From: Rhizobium laguerreae
GTDB lineage: Bacteria; Pseudomonadota; Alphaproteobacteria; Rhizobiales; Rhizobiaceae
Length of the DNA: 64,000 bases
NCBI RefSeq assembly: GCF_002008165.1
Contig: NZ_MRDM01000030.1
Location: forward strand, 489,073 to 553,072
Direction of reading: 5' to 3'
Below, piece after piece: positions 26,247 to 34,073 of this stretch (position 1 is its first letter; the number at the start of each line of letters is the position of its first letter). The position numbers and the translations under genes are program-made. A model generated the notes under the pieces. The model saw only the letters and a list, made by a program, of their open reading frames with translations. It did no database searches and was not told the DNA's origin.

Positions 26247-27065
26247 CTAGCGCCTCCCCGGGCGGTTTTCCGCTTCGACCGACTTGCGCAGGGCATCCAT
26301 GATGTTGATGACATTGCTTGGTGCCGGCTCTTGCTTTTCCTTGGACTTGGACGTTGTCCTGCTCGGCTTTTTCATCTGCTTCTTCTTCGCGTCGATGATG
26401 TCGAGGAGTTTGTCCTGAACCGGATCGGAAACCATCTTCGGGCTCCAGTGCTGCGTCTGCTTTTTGATGAGCTGCTGGACAAGCGGCATCATTTCGCTGT
26501 CGGCAGGCTGGTCATCGACTCTCTCGAAATAGGTCTCTGCATCGCGCACCTCATCCCCATAACGCAGCGTCCAAAGTACGATGCCCATGCCGCGTGGCTC
26601 CAACATGACGGCGCGTTCCCGTCTCGAGATCACCAGTCTCGATATGCCGACCATATTCTCGGCGGCCATGGCGTCGCGAATGACTGAAAACGCCTCCTGG
26701 CCGACCGGATCGTCCGGAGAAAGATAGTAGGGCGTATCGAGCCAAATCCAGTCGACGCCGTCGCGCGGTGCGAAAACTTCGATGTCGATTGTTTTGGTAC
26801 TGTCGAGCGCGATACTTTCGAGTTCCTCGTCTTCCAGAATGACATACTCGTTCTCGCCGCGTTGATAACCCTTGACCTCGTCCTCATCCCTCACCTCCTT
26901 GCCAGTGACAGAATCCACGTAATGGCTGACGACGCGGTTCTGCGTCTCTCGGTTCAAGGTGTGGAAGCGGACCTTCTCGTTTTCCGAGGTCGCCGGCATC
27001 ATCTGCACGGGGCAGGTGACAAGCGAGAGCTTGAGGTAGCCTTTCCAGTGGGGACGAAGCGCCAT
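26247..27065 (-). CDS. ku: Ku protein, non-homologous end joining (copy 1)
   Basis: 272 residues with the bacterial Ku core: HWKGYLKLSLVTCPVQM at the N-terminus, then ENEYVILEDEELESIAL, the PYYLSPDD loop and DAMAAENMVGISRLVISRRER, which form the ring around DNA. The basic C-terminal tail (about residues 225-272) is Lys/Arg-rich and would bind LigD. Eight bases separate it from the ligase gene, and 12 from the second ku gene upstream. The two Ku proteins may form a heterodimer. No missing core elements. Confidence 0.95.
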   Translation of the reverse strand: MALRPHWKGYLKLSLVTCPVQMMPATSENEKVRFHTLNRETQNRVVSHYVDSVTGKEVRDEDEVKGYQRGENEYVILEDEELESIALDSTKTIDIEVFAPRDGVDWIWLDTPYYLSPDDPVGQEAFSVIRDAMAAENMVGISRLVISRRERAVMLEPRGMGIVLWTLRYGDEVRDAETYFERVDDQPADSEMMPLVQQLIKKQTQHWSPKMVSDPVQDKLLDIIDAKKKQMKKPSRTTSKSKEKQEPAPSNVINIMDALRKSVEAENRPGRR

Positions 27066-27077
27066 GGCATCCTCCGA

Positions 27078-27977
27078 TCAGCTGGCGCGGCGGTGTTGAG
27101 CGGCGCCGGTGCCACGCGACTTCGCCGATGTAGCACGCGCTGCCTTCTGGCGCGCTTTTCCGGCATTGGCGTTAGCTGCGGTGCGCTTGTTCTTGGCGGG
27201 CGCGGGCACTCCGGCACTTTCACGCAGCGCCTGAAGCAAGTCGCTCGGCTTTGATGCGGGAGGCGCCTTCTTCTTCGGCAGCGTACGGCCCTCAATCTTG
27301 GCCTTCACCAGCTCGGCGACGGCCTCCTCATAGCGATCATCGAACTGCTTCGGATCAAATTCACCTTTCTTCGTATTGATGATGTGCTTGGCAAGTTCCA
27401 GCATCTCGCCTTCGATCTTCAGGTCCGGCATTTCCTCGAAAGCCTTTTGCGACGAACGGACCTCATAGTCATAGTTCAAGGTGGAGCCGACCAAGCCGTT
27501 GCCGTGCGGCCGAATGAGAACGGTACGCAGACGCCGGAACAAGACCGTACGAGCAATTGCAGCAACCTTGGCCTTTTTCATGCCGTCGCGCAGCAGTTTA
27601 TAGGCGTCTCCGCCTAACTTGTCGGGAGCAAGGTAGTAGGGCTTGTCGAAATAGACATCATCCACTTCATCGCAGGGAATGAACGCCTCGACCGTAAGTG
27701 TCTTATCGCTGTTCGGAATCGCGGCCGCGACTTCGTCGGGTTCAAGGACGACATATCGCCCGTCCTCGATCTCGAAACCTTTGACCTGATCCTCGCGCTC
27801 GACGGGATCGCCGGTTTCGCTGTCGACGAACTCACGCCGAACCCGATTGCCAGTCTTTCGGTTAAGGGTGTTGAATGCGATCCGTTCGGACGAGGATGCG
27901 GCCGTGTAGAGCGCGACGGGAAACGCAACTTCCCCAAACTTGATGTAGCCTTTCCAATTCGCCCGCGGGGCAACCAT
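27078..27977 (-). CDS. ku: Ku protein, non-homologous end joining (copy 2)
   Basis: 299 residues from ATG 27977 (a longer start at 27998 adds seven). Ku core with NWKGYIKFGEVAFPVALY, the DGRYVVLEPDEVAAAI strand, YYLAPDKLGGDAYKLL and ARTVLFRRLRTVLIRPHG. The C-terminal tail (residues about 225-299) is long, Lys/Ala/Arg-rich and low-complexity, unlike that of copy 1. First gene of the ku-ku-lig unit. Clear sequence differences from copy 1 suggest an old duplication in which each paralogue may have its own role; in rhizobia, pairs like this are usual. DNA-binding acts in the nucleoid, at broken ends. Confidence 0.95.
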   Translation of the reverse strand: MVAPRANWKGYIKFGEVAFPVALYTAASSSERIAFNTLNRKTGNRVRREFVDSETGDPVEREDQVKGFEIEDGRYVVLEPDEVAAAIPNSDKTLTVEAFIPCDEVDDVYFDKPYYLAPDKLGGDAYKLLRDGMKKAKVAAIARTVLFRRLRTVLIRPHGNGLVGSTLNYDYEVRSSQKAFEEMPDLKIEGEMLELAKHIINTKKGEFDPKQFDDRYEEAVAELVKAKIEGRTLPKKKAPPASKPSDLLQALRESAGVPAPAKNKRTAANANAGKARQKAARATSAKSRGTGAAQHRRAS

Positions 27978-28174
27978 CTGCGCGACTCCCTCACACAACC
28001 AACGCGAGTCAACTCAATCACCCGGCTGATTGTTCCGCCGCGAAACGAATCTAATTTCAATGACTTAACGTACGACAGCCTCCCGTATTCCGAGTCCGGA
28101 GATGTTCTTGATTCGATGCACCTTTTTGTCACGGCGTGCGTTTCAAGAAGACGGCAACCACAGGAATAGATGAC

Positions 28175-28357
28175 ATGCCCAAGCGCGAACTGATCGATAC
28201 CGGCACCGACAAACGCTATGTCCGCCGTAATAAGCAGGGACAGTTTAAGGAGAGCGATGACGTCGGTCGCTCGCTAGCTGCCGATCGACGCCAAACGGCC
28301 AAGACGAAAGCAAAGGCCGGCGAGGGCGACCAAGGCGATCACAACATCAAGCATTGA
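28175..28357 (+). CDS. Small rhizobial hypothetical protein
   Basis: 60 residues from ATG 28175, with AGGA 9 bases upstream; a GTG at 28136 would lengthen it but has no ribosome binding site. Very hydrophilic and charged, with KRELIDTGTDKRYVRR, then FKESDDVGRSLAADRR and a Lys/Gly tail. I recall this pattern as a widespread short hypothetical in Rhizobium, but function is unknown. It may be a disordered DNA- or RNA-binding or stress-related protein. It stands divergent from the ku operon and is followed by a hairpin. Confidence 0.7.
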   Translation: MPKRELIDTGTDKRYVRRNKQGQFKESDDVGRSLAADRRQTAKTKAKAGEGDQGDHNIKH

Positions 28358-28381
28358 CGAGGTCGCCAACCGCATCGACCT

Positions 28382-28427
28382 CCCGCATCGGCCTCTTCGG
28401 CCTATTCGGCCAGACAGCCGATGCGGG
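28382..28427. terminator. Hairpin between convergent genes
   Basis: An 11-bp perfect stem (28382-28392 with 28417-28427) with a 24-base loop, between the small gene ending at 28357 and the eryI stop at 28469. No clear U-tract on either strand; probably a shared terminator. Confidence 0.45.
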
Positions 28428-28468
28428 TCGTCCTGCCGCCGACAAGCCGTTTCTTGGTCGCGGCAGGA

Positions 28469-28924
28469 TCAGCGGGCGCTGTACTTTGCGTCGAGATCAT
28501 CCATGGCCTTGACGTTACCGGCAGAGCGGCCGTTCTCGTCGAAGGTCTGGGCAAGAAATGCATCAGCGATCGACTTTGCAAGCTCGGTTCCGATGACGCG
28601 GGCTCCCATGGTGATGATCTGCGCATTGTTGGAAAGCGCTGCACGCTCGGCAGAATAGGTGTCGTGCGTCAGGGCAGCACGGATGCCCGGAACCTTGTTG
28701 GCCGAGATGCAGACGCCGATGCCGGTGCCGCAAACGAGGATCGCCTTGTCGTAGGTGCCGTCGATGACGCCTGAGGCGACGCGATCCGACAGGTTGGCGT
28801 AGAAAGGATCGGCACCGGCGCTGGTGCGCGAGACTTCGTAGACGTCGAAGCGGTCCTTCAGATGGTCGGCCAGAACCTTGGCGAGGCCTTCGCCGGCGCT
28901 GTCTCCTGCAATGGCAAGCTTCAT
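28469..28924 (-). CDS. eryI: RpiB-type isomerase, D-erythrose/D-erythrulose 4-phosphate isomerase
   Basis: 151 residues from ATG 28924. RpiB/LacAB family: the N-terminal strand IAGDSAGEGLAK, the sugar-phosphate loop VCGTGIGVCISANK with the catalytic Cys, and the conserved ALSNNAQIITMGARVIG. In the ery pathway the enzyme turns D-erythrulose 4-phosphate into D-erythrose 4-phosphate, feeding the pentose phosphate pathway. It is the last gene of the eryR-eryH-eryI unit, 11 bases after eryH. Without its neighbours I would call it ribose-5-phosphate isomerase B; the locus makes EryI far more likely. Confidence 0.88.
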   Translation of the reverse strand: MKLAIAGDSAGEGLAKVLADHLKDRFDVYEVSRTSAGADPFYANLSDRVASGVIDGTYDKAILVCGTGIGVCISANKVPGIRAALTHDTYSAERAALSNNAQIITMGARVIGTELAKSIADAFLAQTFDENGRSAGNVKAMDDLDAKYSAR

Positions 28925-28935
28925 TGTGTTTCTCC

Positions 28936-29706
28936 TCAGAGTTTGGCGGCGCATCTGGCCAGGATGTCGAGGTAACCTTCGACATTCCAGGCCGAACGGC
29001 CAATGAAGAGCCCGTCGATATGTGGGCTCGATATCAGTTCTTCGCAGTTCTGCGGGTTGACCGACCCGCCGTAGAGGCAGGGGATCTTCCGGCCCAGCAC
29101 AGTTTCGGCAACGGCGATGATTTCAGACTGGCGGGCATCCGCATAATCCGCAGTCGCCGGGATGCCCTTCTCGCCGATCGCCCAGACGGGCTCGTAGGCA
29201 AGCAGGATTTCGGCGCTTTTCTGGGCGTTAGAAAGTTTCGAAAGCGCGCCGCGCACCTGGGTTGCCAGGGTGTCGGCGGCCTTTCCGCTTTCGCGGTCGG
29301 AAAGCGTCTCGCCAATGCAGATCAGCGGAATGAGACCGTGGCGAACCGCCGCTTCGGTCTTCAGACCCACAGTCTCGTCGGTCTCTGCAAAATGTTCGCG
29401 CCGTTCGGAATGACCGAGCTCGACGAGATCAAGATTGCAGTCCTTCAGCATCACCGGCGAGACTTCGCCGGTCCAGGCGCCCTGGTCGGCCCAATGCATG
29501 TTCTGGGCGCCGACCTTCACCGATGTCTTGGCAAGCAGCGACTTGACCTCGCGCACCGCTGTGAAGGGCGGAATCACAAAGCGCTGGATACGCGGGTCGC
29601 GCGCGGCATCGGCAGCTTCGAGGCCGCGGGCGAAATGCTCGGCTTCAGCAAGCGTCTTATTCATCTTCCAGCTGGTACCAATCCAGAAGCGCGGCTTTTC
29701 GGTCAT
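28936..29706 (-). CDS. eryH: Triosephosphate isomerase-like, L-erythrulose 1-phosphate isomerase
   Basis: 256 residues, TIM fold. The phosphate and substrate residues are near the N-terminus (GTSWKMNK, Lys and Asn), the catalytic His is in LGHSERRE and the catalytic Glu is in AYEPVWAIGEKG; the final GGSVNPQN and DGLFIGRSAW bind phosphate. In the ery pathway EryH (TpiB) converts L-erythrulose 1-phosphate to D-erythrulose 4-phosphate. The start overlaps the end of the DeoR gene (ATGA), so the two are translationally coupled. A second glycolytic tpiA would be expected elsewhere in the genome. Confidence 0.9.
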   Translation of the reverse strand: MTEKPRFWIGTSWKMNKTLAEAEHFARGLEAADAARDPRIQRFVIPPFTAVREVKSLLAKTSVKVGAQNMHWADQGAWTGEVSPVMLKDCNLDLVELGHSERREHFAETDETVGLKTEAAVRHGLIPLICIGETLSDRESGKAADTLATQVRGALSKLSNAQKSAEILLAYEPVWAIGEKGIPATADYADARQSEIIAVAETVLGRKIPCLYGGSVNPQNCEELISSPHIDGLFIGRSAWNVEGYLDILARCAAKL

Positions 29707-30479
29707 GTCGGACCCTGCGTTGATGCAATTGTGAGCGTAATGCCCGCCTGCTCGAATTCCTCGAGGACACTAGCATCCGGTGCGCTGTCAGTGATAATCG
29801 CGTCGAAGTCGGCCAGGTCGGCCATGACATGCAGGGCAGTGTGGCCGATGCGCTGATGGTTGACCAGAAGGCAGGTCCTGGTCGACGACGCGATCATCGC
29901 CCGTTTGGCGCGCACGACGTTATCGTCCATGTGATAGGCGCGCCCGCCGCTGACGGCGGGCGTCGAAATGAAGGCGATGTCGGCTCTCAGGCGCGACAGT
30001 GCCTCCTCGGTGACGACGCCGAGATAGGCGTTGAATTTGGCCGAGTAGATCCCGCCGAGCGCGATCAGCGTGATGCCGGTTTCGCCTTTCAGCCGCTCCA
30101 TGATCGCCGCGTTGTTGGTGATCAAGGTCAACGGCCGCTTCTGCAGCAGCATTTCGCCGAGCACGGCCGCCATCGAGCCGTCGTTTACCATCACCGTCAT
30201 ACCCGGCTCGACCAGTTCCAGCGCGGTCTCGGCCATAGCCAGCTTGGCCTCGTTGCCCTGGCGTTCGCGAATGCGGAAGTCGCTTTCGAACTGCGTTCCG
30301 GCGTCAATGGTCGCGCCGCCGCGAACCTTGCGCAGGACGCCGGCCTGCTCGAGATCGTCGAGATCGCGATGGATCGTCATCTTTGACACGGTGAAGCGAT
30401 CGGCAAGGTCGTCGAGATCGACGGTCTTGTTTTCGACGAGCAGGTTGACGATCAACTGCTGCCGCTCTTCCCGCCTCAT
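29703..30479 (-). CDS. DeoR family transcriptional regulator of the ery locus
   Basis: 258 residues from ATG 30479, which has a GGAG box 6 bases upstream; a GTG at 30491 would add four. The N-terminal DeoR HTH (residues 1-55) has VDLDDLADRFTVSKMTIHRD, a match to the helix-turn-helix signature. The C-terminal DeoRC sensor domain includes TLITNNAAIMERL, LGGIYSAKFNAYLG and ADIAFISTPAVSGG, which bind a sugar phosphate. It lies first in the unit with eryH and eryI. The 100-base gap before eryD holds repeats that may be its operator. It probably responds to an ery intermediate such as a tetrulose phosphate. Confidence 0.9.
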   Translation of the reverse strand: MRREERQQLIVNLLVENKTVDLDDLADRFTVSKMTIHRDLDDLEQAGVLRKVRGGATIDAGTQFESDFRIRERQGNEAKLAMAETALELVEPGMTVMVNDGSMAAVLGEMLLQKRPLTLITNNAAIMERLKGETGITLIALGGIYSAKFNAYLGVVTEEALSRLRADIAFISTPAVSGGRAYHMDDNVVRAKRAMIASSTRTCLLVNHQRIGHTALHVMADLADFDAIITDSAPDASVLEEFEQAGITLTIASTQGPT

Positions 30480-30500
30480 CCCGATCTCCACCCTCGTTTG

Positions 30501-30548
30501 ATGTTAAGATAACGGAGTATGCGTGATAATCAACATTTATTATGTTAT
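30501..30548. promoter_or_regulatory. Paired ATGTTA elements upstream of the DeoR gene
   Basis: ATGTTAA at 30501-30507 and ATGTTAT at 30542-30548 have the same orientation and are 41 bases apart, close to four helical turns. The second is the reverse complement of the ATAACAT repeats near eryA and eryE. The region is AT-rich and lies between eryD and the DeoR-eryH-eryI unit. Confidence 0.4.
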
Positions 30549-30579
30549 TTTGCTATCAAATATTGTTGTGTTTCCGTAG

Positions 30580-31515
30580 CTACTTCAGCAGCGACTGCGC
30601 GGTTCGTTCGTCGGTGATCAGCCCGAAAAGGCGACGGCTATTCAGAATTGCCCGGATGGCCGCCACTTTCGACTGTCCGCCCGCCAGCGCCACGAGCCGC
30701 TCTTTCTTGGTTTTGGGAAAAGATGCAGAGAGCGTGCGCGCCGTCAGCGCGGTCTCGAGGATATGGCCGTCGGCGTCGAAAAAATGTCCGAGGATTTCGC
30801 CGACGCCGCCTGCGGCAGCAATGTCGTCGATTTCACCCGGTTCGACCATGCCGGACAAAACCAGCTGCGCCTCGGCATCGACAGTTCCCAGGCCGACGAG
30901 CTTGAGGTCGGCATTATTGGCAAGATCGAAGACCTCCTTGACGGCACGCTGCGCCTTCAGCACTTCGCGGTCCTCGCCGGTATTGGCAAAAAAGGGAACC
31001 GGCATGACATAGGCATGGGCGCCGGTCTTTTCGGCGATGCGATGCATCACGTCATAGGGATTGGCGCCGTAGTTTCGTGTCAGCCCGCCAAGCAACGAGA
31101 CGAAGCGCAGGTTCTTCGCGCTCACCCTCGGCATATATTGCACGGCGGCGGAAAGCGTGCGGCCATGACCAAGGCCGATCACCGTATTGTCGCCGCGCTC
31201 GATCTCGCGCTTGAGATAGCCGGCGCCTGCATGGCCGAGTGCGCGCAGCGGCAAGCCTTCCTCGCCGAGATCGGGTGCGACCTCGCAATATTGAAGCCCG
31301 AACCGTTCCGAAAGCCGCATCTCCAGCTCGACACATTCGACGATATCCCCGTCGATGGTAACTTTGACGACACCATCGGCGACCGCTCTGGCGATCAGTC
31401 GATGGGCCTTTACCGACGGCACGCCGAGGCGGCGCGCAACGTCGGACTGCGTCAGGCCACCGGCATAGTGAAGCCAGGCAGCACGCACGGCAAGCGTATC
31501 ATCGGCGTCCGTCAT
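30580..31515 (-). CDS. eryD: SorC/DeoR-like transcriptional regulator, erythritol repressor
   Basis: 311 residues from ATG 31515, with AAGGAG 5 bases upstream; the GTG at 31518 is too close to that box. The N-terminal HTH reads AGGLTQSDVARRLGVPSVKAH. The C-terminal SorC sugar-binding domain has GLGHGRTLSAAVQYMP, LLGGLTRNYGANPYD and the closing AGGQSKVAAIRAIL. EryD represses the ery operon and is relieved by erythritol in Brucella and rhizobia. It follows eryC by 70 bases on the same strand, the usual eryABCD order. Confidence 0.93.
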   Translation of the reverse strand: MTDADDTLAVRAAWLHYAGGLTQSDVARRLGVPSVKAHRLIARAVADGVVKVTIDGDIVECVELEMRLSERFGLQYCEVAPDLGEEGLPLRALGHAGAGYLKREIERGDNTVIGLGHGRTLSAAVQYMPRVSAKNLRFVSLLGGLTRNYGANPYDVMHRIAEKTGAHAYVMPVPFFANTGEDREVLKAQRAVKEVFDLANNADLKLVGLGTVDAEAQLVLSGMVEPGEIDDIAAAGGVGEILGHFFDADGHILETALTARTLSASFPKTKKERLVALAGGQSKVAAIRAILNSRRLFGLITDERTAQSLLK

Positions 31516-31585
31516 CACGGCTCCTTTTCGAAGGTCTTGCGGCGATTCCGCCGTATCGCAGTGCCGCCTTTTAAAGATCTCCGCC

Positions 31586-32518
31586 TCAGATGTTCAAGTC
31601 GGCGATGCCGGTGTCGATATGCGGCGCCCAGAAGGCGACGCTTTCGGCAATCTGCGGGATGACCTGGCGATCGTTCGGCTCGCGTTCCTTGAAGGAGAGT
31701 TCCAGGCAGATTTCATTGTCCTTCGCCCCACCTTCGGCCAGCGCCTGGAGCAGAGGTGCCGGCTGGATGCGGCCCTTGGCGTTAAATTCGGCGGTAAAGG
31801 GCCGGTGCCCGCCCTTGTCCATCAGGCTCTGTTTGATGTGGATGATCGGCGATATCGGCGGGACGGCACGCGCCCAGGCATAGGGGTCGTAGTCGTCGGG
31901 ATTGGCGGAGGTTATGTCGCCATGATCGATATCCGCCATCATCCACATCGGGATGGCCATTCCGGCCGATGTCAGCCGCTCCTGCAGCGACAGGCAGGCG
32001 CCGATCGTCTCGCCGAACTCGCGGCCGATGCTCATCGGTTCCCAGAACATGTAGGAGAGGCCTGCGGCACGCGCGTGCTCGGCGACATCGGCCCAACAAT
32101 CGATGGCGATCTTGATCAGTTCCTCGCGTCTGGCCGGATCGTCGAAGTCCTTGTAGGTGAAGATCGCAAATTGCGTGCCGACCGAGTGGCCGCCGAGATC
32201 GGCGGTGATGTCGGCAAAGGTCTTGAACCAGTCGAGGTAGTAGCGGCGCACATCGGCATCCGGATGTCCGAAATGGTTGAGGCGCCCATAGGGGCCTGTC
32301 ATGCCCGAGGTGACCCGTACGCCGGTGCGTTTCAGCGCCGCGCTCATCGTGCGCGTCAGGCGGCGGATGACGGGTGCCTGCCAGCTCGGATTGATGAATT
32401 CGTGGGTCAGTTGAATGTCGCGGATCCGCAAATCACGCGCAACCGTATCGATCAGATCGTCTGGATCGGCAAAGCGGTTCACCAGCGGATTGGTATTGAG
32501 CGAAAGGGTCAGCGGCAT
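31586..32518 (-). CDS. eryC: L-erythrulose 1-phosphate 3-epimerase/isomerase EryC
   Basis: 310 residues from ATG 32518, an AP endonuclease-2/TIM-barrel sugar phosphate isomerase (xylose isomerase-like). Catalytic and metal-ligand segments are the Glu in MFWEPMSIGREFGE, the His/Asp cluster in MMADIDHGDITS, and the Glu of EICLELSFKEREP near the C-terminus. In the erythritol pathway EryC converts L-3-tetrulose 4-phosphate to L-erythrulose 1-phosphate; older annotation calls it a D-erythrulose 4-phosphate dehydrogenase, which the fold does not support. It lies 11 bases after eryB in the eryABC operon. A much longer frame upstream is not used. Confidence 0.93.
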   Translation of the reverse strand: MPLTLSLNTNPLVNRFADPDDLIDTVARDLRIRDIQLTHEFINPSWQAPVIRRLTRTMSAALKRTGVRVTSGMTGPYGRLNHFGHPDADVRRYYLDWFKTFADITADLGGHSVGTQFAIFTYKDFDDPARREELIKIAIDCWADVAEHARAAGLSYMFWEPMSIGREFGETIGACLSLQERLTSAGMAIPMWMMADIDHGDITSANPDDYDPYAWARAVPPISPIIHIKQSLMDKGGHRPFTAEFNAKGRIQPAPLLQALAEGGAKDNEICLELSFKEREPNDRQVIPQIAESVAFWAPHIDTGIADLNI

Positions 32519-32529
32519 GGCGGCATCCT

Positions 32530-34041
32530 TCAGGCGGCGGCAAGGCGGGAGGAAGCAAACCACTCGCCAAAGGCCGCGCGTTCCGCTTCGTTCAGATGGA
32601 GGTAGTGTTTGGTGCGGCGATAGAGGATGTCGTCCGCCGTTTCGGCCCATTCCGTGGCAACGAGATAGCGGGCCTCGGCCTCGTAGAGCTGTCCGCCGAA
32701 ATGCCGCCCGAGCCCTTCCATGCTTGTCGCGCCGGCCACCACATTCCTGGCGCGAGCGCCGTAGAGACGGCCGTAGTGATGCACGAGTTTGCGCTGCATC
32801 CAGGGATAGATATCGCGCAGGCTGTTGGCGAAGCTCTCGTAGTCGGCATTCGGAATTTCGCCGCCGGGCAGTGGCGCCTTCTCAGTCCAGTCGCCTCCCA
32901 TATTCGGGAAAATATGCTTGAGACGCTGCATGCCGCGTTCGGCGAGCTCGCGGAATGTGGTGATCTTGCCGCCGAAGACGTTGAGCAGCGGAGCGCCGCT
33001 TGTCTCGTCGAGATCGAAGACATAGTCGCGGGTAACAGCGGACGGGTTGCCCTTGCCATCGTCAAACAGCGGGCGCACGCCGGAGAAGCTGTGCAGCACA
33101 TCGTGGCGACGCAGCTTTTCCTTGAAGTAGCGATTGACCGCCTGGAGTAGATACTCGATCTCCGTCTCGTCGGCGGCGACATCCTCGGCCCGGCCTTCGT
33201 AGGCGATATCGGTCGTCCCGATCAGCGCCTTGTCACCCTCGTAGGGATTGATGAAAATGACGCGTTTGTCGTGGTTCTGCACCAGATAGGCATTGGCGCC
33301 CGCCCAGAACTTCGGCACGATGATGTGGCTGCCCTTGACGAGCCGAACATTGCGGCTGGAGTTCGACCCGGCGACGCGATTGATGATGTCCATCACCCAG
33401 GGGCCGGCGCAGTTCACCAGACATTTGGCACGGAAGGTTCGCGTCTCTCCCGTCGTGTTGCTTTTCGTGACCACGGTCCAACCGCCGTTCTCGCGGCGGG
33501 CCGAAACGGCCGGCGAGCGGGTCAGCACCAGAGCGCCGTTTTCCGCTGCGCTCACCGCATTCAAGGTCACGAGGCGGGCGTCGTCGACCCAGCAATCGGA
33601 ATATTCAAAGCCGCGTGTGTATTGATCGAGGATCGGCGTGCCCTCGGGGTCGCGGAGCAGGTTGAGCGTGCGGGTCCCGGGCAGCTTCTTGCGGCCGCCG
33701 AGATGATCATAGAGGAAGAGGCCGAGCCGCACGAGCCATGCGGGGCGATCCTCTGGGCTGTGCGGCAGGACAAAGCGCATCGGCCAGATGATATGGGGCG
33801 CGGCATTGAGCAGCACTTCACGCTCGATCAGCGCCTCACGCACCAAGCGGAATTCGTAATATTCGAGGTAACGCAGACCGCCATGCACCAGCTTGCCCGA
33901 GCGAGACGAGGTTCCCTGTGCCAGATCGTCCTTTTCGCACAGCACGACCTTCAGGCCGCGACCAGCGGCATCGCGTGCTATCCCCGCACCGTTGATGCCT
34001 CCGCCGATGACGAAGAGATCCAGGAGTTCGGGTTCGGTCAT
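32530..34041 (-). CDS. eryB: L-erythritol 4-phosphate dehydrogenase (FAD, GlpD-like)
   Basis: 503 residues from ATG 34041, the usual EryB length. FAD binding: VIGGGINGAGIARDAAGRG at the N-terminus. The GlpD-family pattern follows: AQGTSSRSGKLVHGGLRYLE, LVNCAGPWVMDI and FGGKITTFRELAERG. The C-terminal domain of about 120 residues has RRTKHYLHLNEAERAA. It oxidises L-erythritol 4-phosphate to L-3-tetrulose 4-phosphate, probably passing electrons to quinone at the inner membrane face. It is in the eryABC operon, 32 bases after eryA. Confidence 0.95.
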   Translation of the reverse strand: MTEPELLDLFVIGGGINGAGIARDAAGRGLKVVLCEKDDLAQGTSSRSGKLVHGGLRYLEYYEFRLVREALIEREVLLNAAPHIIWPMRFVLPHSPEDRPAWLVRLGLFLYDHLGGRKKLPGTRTLNLLRDPEGTPILDQYTRGFEYSDCWVDDARLVTLNAVSAAENGALVLTRSPAVSARRENGGWTVVTKSNTTGETRTFRAKCLVNCAGPWVMDIINRVAGSNSSRNVRLVKGSHIIVPKFWAGANAYLVQNHDKRVIFINPYEGDKALIGTTDIAYEGRAEDVAADETEIEYLLQAVNRYFKEKLRRHDVLHSFSGVRPLFDDGKGNPSAVTRDYVFDLDETSGAPLLNVFGGKITTFRELAERGMQRLKHIFPNMGGDWTEKAPLPGGEIPNADYESFANSLRDIYPWMQRKLVHHYGRLYGARARNVVAGATSMEGLGRHFGGQLYEAEARYLVATEWAETADDILYRRTKHYLHLNEAERAAFGEWFASSRLAAA

Positions 34042-34073
34042 GTCATGCTCCTTCAATGCCTGCTGCATCAGAA

